The notes below the pieces were generated by a model. The model worked only from the letters and a program-made list of their open reading frames with translations, did no database searches and was not told the DNA's origin. A DNA stretch of 32,568 bases from CAZUQH01 sp964622465 (GTDB lineage Bacteria; CG03; CAZUQH01), in NCBI GenBank assembly GCA_964622465.1, contig CAZUQH010000008.1, positions 1 to 32,568 on the forward strand, in the 5' to 3' direction. Below, in pieces: positions 22,986 to 31,000 of this stretch. The position numbers and the translations under genes were made by a program. Positions within the stretch are counted from its first letter, which is position 1. Each line of letters begins with the position of its first letter.

Positions 22986-24649
22986 ATCTTCCCTCCGGGT
23001 TTCAAACATGCTCCTTCAGAAGCAGAGGTTACCATAGTGGTGTAGCGTGCAAGCCAGCCGCTTCTGACTTTTGGCTTCGGAGGACGCCATGTATGAAGCC
23101 GTTTATCTATTTCCTGTTTTGATATTGCAACCGTTAACAGCCGCCGCGGTATATCAATCGTTATTTTGTCGCCGTCCTTGAGGACTGCCATAGGTCCACC
23201 TGCCATTGCTTCTGGTGAGATATGACCGATGCAGGGACCGCGCGTACCACCAGAAAATCTGCCGTCCGTTATAAGAGCGACGGACTTTGAAAGCCCCATC
23301 CCGACAACTGCTGAAGTCGGAGATAACATCTCGCGCATCCCGGGGCCACCACGAGGCCCCTCGTATCTTATGACGAGCACGTCACCCTTCTTAATTTTAT
23401 GCCCCATTATAGCATGCATAGCTAACTCTTCACTATTAAATATTCTTGCCTTCCCGGTGAATTTCATCACTGACTTCTCAACTGCCGACTGCTTGACAAC
23501 TGCTCCATCAGGGGCAAGATTGCCGTAAAGTATCGCAATCCCGCCTTCCTTATGATACGCATGGCTAGCATTAGAAATTACCTGCATATTGCCCTGCGGT
23601 GCCATTTGCGCTAACTTCTTCACGCTATATCCCGAAACCGTAGGATTATCTTTTACTTTGCCCACAAGCCGTTTCAACAAGACCTGCACCCCACCTGCAA
23701 TGTCAAAGTCCTCCATAAAATACTCACCACCAGGCCTGAGAGAAACGATATGCGGAGTGCGTTTACTGATATCATCAAACATTTTCAATGGCAACTCAAC
23801 GTTCGCATCATGTGCTATCCCTAAAAGGTGTAATACCGTATTCGTAGAACCGCCAAGTGCCATATCACATAGAATCGCATTATGAAATGCATTCGCGTTC
23901 ATTATTTTACGTGCAGTCATACCCTTACGCACAAGAGTAACGATTTGTTCTCCGCTCTCGCGCGCAATACGGCGTTTGCGCGCAGACACAGCAAGCGCAG
24001 TCCCACAACCCGGTAAAGACATACCCATTGCTTCAGTGAGACAGTTCATTGTATTCGCAGTATATAGCCCCTGACAGGAACCAGCGCCAGGGCACACCTC
24101 TATTTCAAGCGCCTCCAGTTGCTTACGCGTCATCTTACCGCCCTGATACATCCCTACTGCTTCAAAAGTATCCCTCACAAGTGACAAGCGGCGCCCATCC
24201 AGATATCCGCCAAGCATAGGTCCTGCTGTTACCATTATTGCAGGAATATCAAGCCGTGCCGCGGCCATAAGCATTCCCGGCGTTATCTTGTCACAGCTGG
24301 TCAGAAGTATAAGACCATCAAACTGATGTGCCTGTGCCATACTTTCAACTGAATCCGCTATAAGTTCACGCGAAGGTAGCGAGTAATGCATGCCGATATG
24401 CCCCATTGCAATGCCATCGCAGATTGCCGGAATGCCAAATACGAATGCTCTGCCACCACCTGCAGCAACTCCTTGTGCAATATCCTGCTCAAGTTGACGC
24501 ATATCAACATGTCCCGGCACCACGTCAGAAAACGCTGATGCAATGCCGATAAAAGGACGCTTCATTTCGGCACGTGTTACACCGCAAGCATACAGCAGTG
24601 CACGATTCGGAGTCCGCTCAATACCTCTTTTTGCCTTTTCGCTTCTCAT
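22982..24649 (-). CDS. ilvD: Dihydroxy-acid dehydratase
   Basis: The enzyme dehydrates the dihydroxy acids of valine and isoleucine synthesis. The 555-residue protein has GIASAFSDVVPGHVDM near the N-terminus, the Cys ligand in TSCDKITPGML, and GSCQGLYTANTMNCL. The first site is VPGH and not PCN, so it resembles the E. coli/Bacillus-type group thought to carry a labile [4Fe-4S] cluster, in keeping with an anaerobe. LSPTSAV.G and DGRFSGGTRGPCIGH are also present. The ATG behind GGAGAGG overlaps the cimA 3' end by 32 bp. Confidence 0.96.
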   Translation of the reverse strand: MRSEKAKRGIERTPNRALLYACGVTRAEMKRPFIGIASAFSDVVPGHVDMRQLEQDIAQGVAAGGGRAFVFGIPAICDGIAMGHIGMHYSLPSRELIADSVESMAQAHQFDGLILLTSCDKITPGMLMAAARLDIPAIMVTAGPMLGGYLDGRRLSLVRDTFEAVGMYQGGKMTRKQLEALEIEVCPGAGSCQGLYTANTMNCLTEAMGMSLPGCGTALAVSARKRRIARESGEQIVTLVRKGMTARKIMNANAFHNAILCDMALGGSTNTVLHLLGIAHDANVELPLKMFDDISKRTPHIVSLRPGGEYFMEDFDIAGGVQVLLKRLVGKVKDNPTVSGYSVKKLAQMAPQGNMQVISNASHAYHKEGGIAILYGNLAPDGAVVKQSAVEKSVMKFTGKARIFNSEELAMHAIMGHKIKKGDVLVIRYEGPRGGPGMREMLSPTSAVVGMGLSKSVALITDGRFSGGTRGPCIGHISPEAMAGGPMAVLKDGDKITIDIPRRLLTVAISKQEIDKRLHTWRPPKPKVRSGWLARYTTMVTSASEGACLKPGGKI

Positions 24650-26243
24650 TGACCTCTCCTGATTTTTCTGCCGGCCGCGCCCGCTCAGTCGTAGATAACT
24701 TGTACGCTACGCTATCAACCAGCGCCTGCCAGGATGCCTCTATAATATTTTCTGAAACCCCGACAGTGCTCCATGATTTCTTTTTATCACTTGATTCTAT
24801 TATTACTCTGACCTTTGATGCAGTCCCTCTTCCGGAATCTATAACGCGGACTTTGAAGTCGCTCAGCGTCATTTCTTTCAGTTGAGGGTAAAATCTCTCA
24901 AGCGCCAATCTCAGAGCATTGTCAAGCGCATTGACAGGCCCATCTCCAGGTGCTGTGGTCCGCTCCTCCCTACCATTGACCACCAGCCGCATAGTTGCTT
25001 CAGACGTCATCGGACCCGCCTTCTCGCGACGTGTAGTTACTGAAAATCCGATTAGTTCGAAGTACTCTTTTAACGAGCCATCAGCACGCCTCATCATAAG
25101 TTCCAGAGATGCGTCAGCTCCTTCAAACTGGTATCCCTCACCTTCCATTTCCTTTAGTTGTTTAAGAAGTCCTCCGATTATTTCGTTCTTTTTGGTAAAG
25201 TCAATATGAAACTCACGCGCTTTTGAAAGGATGTTCGAGCGGCCCGAAAGTTCGCTCGCAAGTATACGGCGCCGGCTACCGACCAACTCCGGTTGTATGT
25301 GCTCATACGTCTTTGGATGGCGCTCAACGGCACTGACGTGAACCCCGCCCTTATGAGCAAACGCAGAACGGCCAACGTAAGGCATATTGTTCTGCGGCGC
25401 AATATTTGCAACTTCAAGTATATAGTGGCATGTTTCAGTGAGCCGCGCTATTGACTTTTTTGGAACAGTCCGGACGTTCATTTTGAATTCAAGGTCTGGT
25501 ATCACTGAGCATAAATTCGCATTTCCCGTACGCTCCCCAAGCCCACCTATAGTACCCTGCACCATAGTTGCACCTGCTCTGACTGCTGCAAGCGAATTTG
25601 CAACTGCCGTATCCGAGTCGTTGTGTGCGTGTATTCCTACAGGGACATTTAGTTTCTTCATGACCTCACGTACGACTTCCTCTATTTCAAAAGGTAACAT
25701 CCCGCCATTTGTGTCAGCAAGCGCAATAAAATCTGCACCTGCGTCCTGTGCTGCCTGGACCGTCTTGAGCGCATACTCTTTATCAGACTTCCATCCGTCA
25801 AAGAAATGCTCGGCATCATATATGACTTCGCGGCGCTTGCTCTTCAAAAATTTCACGGACTCATATATCATCTCAAGGTTTTTTGCCATCGTAGTGCGCA
25901 GAGCATATTCAACGTGAAGGCCCCACGATTTCCCAAAAATCGTAACTACCGGTGTACAGGACTCAATAAGTGCGAGCAGGTTCTTGTCGCTGGATGCACG
26001 CACGTCCTTTCTACAGGTAGAGCCGAAAGCGGCGAGTTTCGCATGTTTCAAACCAATCTCTTTTGCGCGACGGAAGAATTCTATGTCCTTTGGATTAGAA
26101 CCAGGCCATCCGCCTTCTATGTAGTGCACTCCAAGCTCATCCAATTTTCTGGATATATTTATCTTATCCGATACGGAAAATGATACTCCTTCGCTCTGTG
26201 CGCCATCTCGCAATGTCGTATCATATATAAGTATACGTTTCAC
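24618..26243 (-). CDS. cimA: (R)-citramalate synthase
   Basis: CimA joins pyruvate and acetyl-CoA, the first step of the threonine-independent route to 2-oxobutyrate and isoleucine. The 541-residue protein belongs to the LeuA-like HMGL family with YDTTLRDGAQSEGVSFSV (about 8-25, family LeuA/CimA). The signature EGGWPGSNPKD (about 42-52) and GNANLCSVIPDL are typical of the CimA group. HAHNDSDTAVAN carries the metal-binding His residues, and a LeuA-type regulatory domain lies at the C-terminus (about 400-520). Its start overlaps the ACT-domain gene by 4 bp (ATGA). Confidence 0.92.
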   Translation of the reverse strand: MKRILIYDTTLRDGAQSEGVSFSVSDKINISRKLDELGVHYIEGGWPGSNPKDIEFFRRAKEIGLKHAKLAAFGSTCRKDVRASSDKNLLALIESCTPVVTIFGKSWGLHVEYALRTTMAKNLEMIYESVKFLKSKRREVIYDAEHFFDGWKSDKEYALKTVQAAQDAGADFIALADTNGGMLPFEIEEVVREVMKKLNVPVGIHAHNDSDTAVANSLAAVRAGATMVQGTIGGLGERTGNANLCSVIPDLEFKMNVRTVPKKSIARLTETCHYILEVANIAPQNNMPYVGRSAFAHKGGVHVSAVERHPKTYEHIQPELVGSRRRILASELSGRSNILSKAREFHIDFTKKNEIIGGLLKQLKEMEGEGYQFEGADASLELMMRRADGSLKEYFELIGFSVTTRREKAGPMTSEATMRLVVNGREERTTAPGDGPVNALDNALRLALERFYPQLKEMTLSDFKVRVIDSGRGTASKVRVIIESSDKKKSWSTVGVSENIIEASWQALVDSVAYKLSTTERARPAEKSGEVNEKRKGKKRY

Positions 26244-26779
26244 TTCTTTGCCCCCAACCCAAACTCCCTGTGCAGCACGCGTACCGCCTCTACCGCCCTG
26301 CTCTCATCTACAACACATGAGACCTTTATCTCAGACGTAGATATCATCTGGATGTTTATTTTTGCTTTTGCGAGTGCTCTAAACATCCGTGCAGCTACTC
26401 CGGAATGACTCCTCATTCCAATCCCTACTATGGAAACTTTTGCTATCCTGCTATCCTTTAACACCCCTTTTGCACCAAGCGCCTGGCGCACCTGCCCCAT
26501 TACTGAAATAGCGCTTTTGAGGTTAGTACGTGGTATCGTAAAAGAGATATCGTTTATTCCGGACCGGGCAGTGCTCTGGATAATCATATCAACGTTTATG
26601 TTCTTATTTGCAAGTGCCCCGAAAATCCGTGCTGCTACTCCTGGAGCATCCGGCACACCAACGATAGCAACCTTTGCCTGATTCCTATCGTACGTAACTG
26701 CAGTAACTACCGGTTCTTCTACCAGAGGTCTCGTTACTCTGGTGGAATGTGGACTACTCGTCTTTCTGATTTTAGCCAT
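26240..26779 (-). CDS. Aspartokinase regulatory (ACT-domain) protein, separate gene
   Basis: The 179-residue protein matches the C-terminal part of aspartokinase: VTAVTYDRNQAKVAIVGVPD (about 27-46, written here in two parts: VTAVTYDRNQ and AKVAIVGVPD), APGVAARIFGALA, VSIVGIGMRSHSGVAARMF, and IKVSCVVDE near the C-terminus, i.e. two ACT domains that bind lysine or threonine. It lies in the same reading frame as the catalytic gene but is separated by TAA, GGA, TAG, AAA and then ATG, with AAGGATAG as a plausible ribosome-binding site. The ~25 basic N-terminal residues have no counterpart in ordinary aspartokinase. It probably assembles with the catalytic subunit. Confidence 0.85.
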   Translation of the reverse strand: MAKIRKTSSPHSTRVTRPLVEEPVVTAVTYDRNQAKVAIVGVPDAPGVAARIFGALANKNINVDMIIQSTARSGINDISFTIPRTNLKSAISVMGQVRQALGAKGVLKDSRIAKVSIVGIGMRSHSGVAARMFRALAKAKINIQMISTSEIKVSCVVDESRAVEAVRVLHREFGLGAKK

Positions 26780-26788
26780 TTTCTATCC

Positions 26789-27523
26789 TTATCCTGACAC
26801 TATTGTGCCTGGTCTATCCGTAAAACTCGACCTTACGTGCAGAGGAACCCTGAATCTTATTGCAACCTCCATAGCGCGACCCTGCACAACCTGCGCCCCC
26901 ATACTTGCAAGCTCAAGCATCTCTTCATAAGTGATATGAGAAATCTTCCGTGCCTCAGGCACAATCTTAGGGTCAGCCGTATAGACCCCATCTACATCAG
27001 TATAAATCTCGCATAACTCCGCGTCAAGTGCCTGTACCAGCGCAACGGCAGTCAGGTCAGACCCGCCGCGTCCAAGTGTCGTAATTTCTTTGCCGTCAGA
27101 CGTTACTCCCTGAAAACCAGCAATGATTACAACTTTCCCTTCACTAAGAGCGTGACGGATTCTTGTAGTATTGATTCTCTTTATCCGCGCGCACGTATGA
27201 CTTGCATCAGTAAATATCCCGACCTGGGCGCCTGTAAAAGAAACTGCACTAATTCCAAGTGCCTCGATTGCAAGCGCGAGAAGCGCGATTGAGCGCTGCT
27301 CTCCCGTTGCAAGAAGCATGTCAAGTTCACGCGGATTTGGATTAGCGTTTAATTTTGCGCTCTGCGACAAGAGGTAATCCGTCAAGTTACCTGGAGCAGA
27401 AACAACAACCACGACCTGCTTGCCAGACCGCAAAGTCCCCACAACCCGCTTTGCAACGTTTTTTATCCGCTCTGACGTTGCAACAGAACTACCGCCAAAT
27501 TTTTGCACGATTATATTTGCCAT
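26789..27523 (-). CDS. lysC: Aspartate kinase, catalytic subunit without ACT domains
   Basis: The enzyme phosphorylates aspartate to start lysine, threonine and methionine synthesis. The 244 residues cover only the amino-acid kinase domain: IVQKFGGSSVA (about 5-15), VVVVSAPGNLTD, LATGEQRS, FQGV, LGRGGSDLTAVALV and YTDVDGVYTADP, ending at DRPGTIVSG where the ACT half would begin in a fused enzyme. The ACT half is the next gene, 9 bp downstream and in the same frame. AAGGCGG precedes the ATG. The first 24 codons and 13 bp upstream are duplicated perfectly at 32409-32493. Confidence 0.93.
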   Translation of the reverse strand: MANIIVQKFGGSSVATSERIKNVAKRVVGTLRSGKQVVVVVSAPGNLTDYLLSQSAKLNANPNPRELDMLLATGEQRSIALLALAIEALGISAVSFTGAQVGIFTDASHTCARIKRINTTRIRHALSEGKVVIIAGFQGVTSDGKEITTLGRGGSDLTAVALVQALDAELCEIYTDVDGVYTADPKIVPEARKISHITYEEMLELASMGAQVVQGRAMEVAIRFRVPLHVRSSFTDRPGTIVSG

Positions 27524-27536
27524 AATACCGCCTTAA
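27452..27536. repeat. 85-bp perfect direct repeat, copy A (lysC 5' end)
   Basis: Bases 27452-27536 are identical to 32409-32493 at a constant offset of 4,957 bp. The flanking bases differ at once on both sides. Copy A contains lysC codons 1-24, the ribosome-binding site and upstream bases, and it ends right where the hairpin repeat at 27538 begins. Confidence 0.97.
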
Positions 27537-27537
27537 T

Positions 27538-27575
27538 TGTCATTGCGAGAGCCCGCAGGGCTTGTGGCAATCCCT
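27538..27575 (+). repeat. Interspersed hairpin repeat of the 'gtcattgcgag...ggcaatc' type
   Basis: ATTGC (27542-27546) pairs with GCAAT (27567-27571), and inside it AGCCC pairs with GGGCT (27550-27562). Sequences of this style are short non-autonomous repeats scattered in many environmental bacterial genomes; only one copy is seen in this window. Confidence 0.6.
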
Positions 27576-27595
27576 TTACTGGTTCGAGATTGCTT

Positions 27596-27627
27596 GCGCA
27601 GGCTGTAGCCTCAACCTTTAGGTTGCG
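27596..27627 (+). repeat. Degenerate copy of the REP-like double hairpin
   Basis: GCGCAGGCT-gt-AGCC followed by CAACCT-tt-AGGTTG-CG is a compressed, partly deleted version of the element at 16419-16474. Confidence 0.75.
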
Positions 27628-27648
27628 TTTTTTAGCCTACGTACCATA

Positions 27649-27702
27649 TGTCATTCTGAGCCCTTCGCTTGCGCTCAAGGGCAGGCTGCGCGAAGAATCT
27701 CA
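27649..27702 (+). repeat. Interspersed repeat of the 'tgtcattctgag...gaagaatctc' type
   Basis: The segment starts tgtcattctgagcccttcgc and ends gcgcgaagaatctcac, with internal GCCCTT/AAGGGC pairing. The first 10 bases recur at 16401-16410 next to the leuD/leuB element. It resembles widely distributed intergenic repeats, but is not recognised as a named element. Confidence 0.6.
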
Positions 27703-27731
27703 CACGCCTCAAATCCGACAAACGTAACGTA

Positions 27732-27760
27732 ATTATAGCGAATTGGAGAAAGAAATGCAA
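27732..27760 (-). promoter_or_regulatory. Candidate promoter of the lysC-cimA-ilv-leu-asd operon
   Basis: On the minus strand TTGCAT (27760-27755), 17 bp and perfect TATAAT (27737-27732) point to lysC. The transcript would start near 27725 and have a ~200-nt leader containing the three hairpin repeats at 27538-27702. No other promoter is evident closer to lysC. Confidence 0.6.
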
Positions 27761-28057
27761 CTTAATTGCGATGGGGATAAGCATTACACTCCGGCGAGTG
27801 CCCACCAGGGAAGAGCAACGATTTTCTCGCCAAGTATCCTCTACTTCAATTCATCTCTTGAATGAATTTCATTCATAACTAAAATGTTGGGATTGTCGGA
27901 ACGATCTTACCGAATTACAGAAACAGGCAGTATTTAACTTTTGTTTCTATCTGTTAATCAAGTTACCTAACAACACCACTTAGTTCATAATATGTTAGGT
28001 AATTGACTTCTTGGCAGAGGTTTTCTATTGAGCGCGGATTGAAACTGCATTTTCGCA
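27761..28057. other. Non-coding stretch between activase gene and lysC promoter
   Basis: About 300 bp with no credible gene on either strand. It contains the 10-bp inverted repeat at 27963-28002 and the near-palindrome gaatgaatttcattc near 27860-27874. No RNA gene, terminator with a T-tract, or transposase remnant was recognised. Confidence 0.5.
27963..28002. repeat. Inverted repeat TTACCTAACA / TGTTAGGTAA
   Basis: A perfect 10-bp inverted repeat (27963-27972 and 27993-28002) encloses a 20-bp loop, 55 bp after the activase stop. There is no T-run on either side, so a simple intrinsic terminator is unlikely. It could be a transcript-end hairpin, an operator or a relic of an insertion-element end. 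Confidence 0.7.
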
Positions 28058-31000
28058 TCAAACAGGTATATCGATTTTTCTTTCCCTGAGTCTATTGATA
28101 AGTTCGTTTACTCTTTTTACTTGAAGAGTGAAAGCTTCCAGCTTTATTTCAATCTGCATAGGGAAAATATTGCCATCGGTTTCGATATTTAGAAATGGCA
28201 GATTCGGGTATTCTTTAACAACCTCTTCCACAAGACCGTTTAATCCTGTTTCCGCCTTGTGCTTGCTCATCCTTCTGCTCAATATGGCCTCAGCAATTCT
28301 TGAAGGCATACATCCAAACGGACCAATCGCAACCACTCCGTCGACATGGTCAACAAGCTCTGTAATCGCCGTTCCTATTGTAAGAATTGCTTCTCCCGAC
28401 AAACGGGGAGAGATAAGTTTTTCGGCATTCTTAATTACTTTATCAACTTCAATAAGGTGATATTCAAAAAGTCCTGATTCTGCAAATATTTTTTTAATTC
28501 TCTTTTCTATCTTCTTTCTTATTAATCTTTCAAAAAACACATTGAGTTTATCTTTAATATTGGCAACTTCGGACAGATTGTTCAATACAAGATAATCACA
28601 ATAGTAAATCCATTCACTTGTAGGAGCAACCTTTGAGATGATACCCTTTTCAGCCAGTTTTTCCACAATATACTGCCTTGAAAAACTGTCTCTTCTGACA
28701 TATATTTCTCCGACAACAGAAACTTTCCTTGCATTATGTATTGAGCCTGAAAGCTCTATTTCCTTCAGTTCAAGTGCAGCTTCGTGAAGATTTCTCTCCA
28801 ATCGCGACAAACTGTCAGTTCTGATACTTTGAATAATTTTTTTAACTAAAGCATTAAATCCAGCGACAGCTTTTTCCCTGTCCTTTGCAAGAGTTAGCAA
28901 CGCGCTGTGAATCTCCCCAAGGACATCACCTATAACAAACGAATACCATCCTCTGAGTTTGAACTTTGTGCTTAGCCCGCCGTAACTATTTCCTGAAGAT
29001 AGCGACAGCAAAGCTACATTTTTTATTCCCAATTTTCTCATCAGGTTTTCAGTATATACATGGTACTGCCCGAATCTGCATGGATCCGGAGCGTCCGGCA
29101 TAAAGTACACAAGCGCTTCGTCAACTGTATTATGATTATTTAAATACTTCAACAGACTGCCAACTGTCAACGTAAGAGGAAGACACTCCTTGCAGCTTGA
29201 ATTTGCCTTGCCAAGCCGCAGTTCATCCTCTCCCGGAGGATCAAGCGCAACAGACCTTATACCGACACTATCAAGCGCTGCGGAAAAACACCTTGAGGTT
29301 ATATGGCCCATTGACGGAACGAGCATCTTTACTTTGGGATCTGTCAGTGAATAGTATTCACCTGATACAGTCCTGACCTTTTTTTTCTTGTAATCGTACA
29401 CAGCCATATCATTTTGTATCACATCATGGCTGCTGACTGTAAATCTGCCGCACATTCCAATCTCTTCCGGACTATAGTTGTTCATTACATCAATAAATGC
29501 ATCAATTCTGGTATCCACGCCCGCATCCGCGGTATGGCTGTCGAGTTCAAGGGTAAGAGAAGGTTTATTACCCATTATATCCCTGAAGTACCCTACAATG
29601 AAGGAATCGGGACCGCAGCTGAAATTCGTTATAAAAACTCCGAAAAGCTGGGGATGTTTACTGACGAACTTGGCTGCTTTCAAAATCAACTGTCCCGCTG
29701 ACCAATACATTTTCTTTTGAGGTTCTTCATTTTCAAATGGCAGAAAGTCAAATGGAACTGCTTTATATCCCCTTGATGAAAATTTTTCAGGGATTCCCAT
29801 GTTTGCATCGCTGACAAAAGCATTATACGGTCTGCCAAATATAACAACCGCTTTTTCCGCTGTGTTTTTTATTTCTTCAAGGAATTTCATGCCAATCCTT
29901 TTGCATTCCGATAAGAATTCCTTATGCATATTGACAGCATGATTAAACGCATCTATAGACCTCTCGACACTACAGCCCATTTTAACGCCCGTTTCAACAA
30001 ACGCCCTGTAACTCTTTTCATATCCCTTCGCAAAGTCAAATATGGGAGCAATGATGTTTTTACCGTCAGTTTCAGAAAACGATGCCCTCAAATAATAGCT
30101 TTCTCCCTGGACAAGCGGACATGTGAGACTTACAGGTATTCCATTTTCAACGTACATTCCCTTGATATGCGGAAGAAAAATATAATCAGACTTCAATTTG
30201 AGAAGCTCCTTGAAATAATCGTGAGCAAGGTTTACAGGATGACAAAAGGCAGAATCCTTTTTTATCACGTTGTCAAGCTTTGACTGGAACTTGTCAGGTA
30301 TGACAACATCAAATCCCAGTTTAATGAAAAAATTATAAAACAGCGGATACAAAGAATTCATCATCAGCGACCTGTTGAAGCCTATAGTTTTTTTACCCGG
30401 TTTATTGTCGGCCTCTGTGTGGAAACCGTTAAACACCATATCCTCCCTGATTCTTGCGTAGTTTTTTGCAATAATATTATGGCTGTTTGACCTGATTGTT
30501 GAATACTTGCCGCATATTCCGCCAAAAGGATATTTGTTGCCTTCAATATTTATGACGGATATAATGCACTTTTTGTCACATTTTACATTGCCGCCGGCAC
30601 ATACGAAGGGCTTATCATACGTTGCCTCTCTGTTTATAAGAGAATCAAGGTCATAACATCTTTCTTCAATAACACCTTTTTTGATTTTTTCTTTAATCAT
30701 GAGCGCGATACCAAATGCACCCATCAAACCCGGCTCCGGAGGAACTATTATGTCCCTGTCAAGAAGCGCTGCCATTGCGATTGGAACAGCCTTATTATAG
30801 CAGACTCCTCCCTGCATAAATATTTTCTTTCCGACATACCTGTTTCCCTTCACCCTGTTCAAATAATTTTTACATATTGAATATGCGAGACCTGCGGTAA
30901 TATTGTTGATATCAATATTTTCCTGCATGGCTGTCTTTATATCGCTTCCGATAAACGCGGCACACTGGTCGTTAAAATCAGGGGGCACCATACCGGTAAG

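Noticed and set aside
27663..27882. Short plus-strand frame in the lysC upstream region
   Set aside because: It is made mostly of interspersed repeat sequence, has no Shine-Dalgarno and no recognisable protein features.
28018..28045. Possible CRISPR repeat end (gagcgcggattgaaac)
   Set aside because: The 3' half resembles type I-C repeats, but there is a single copy, no spacers, no matching inverted half and no cas genes.
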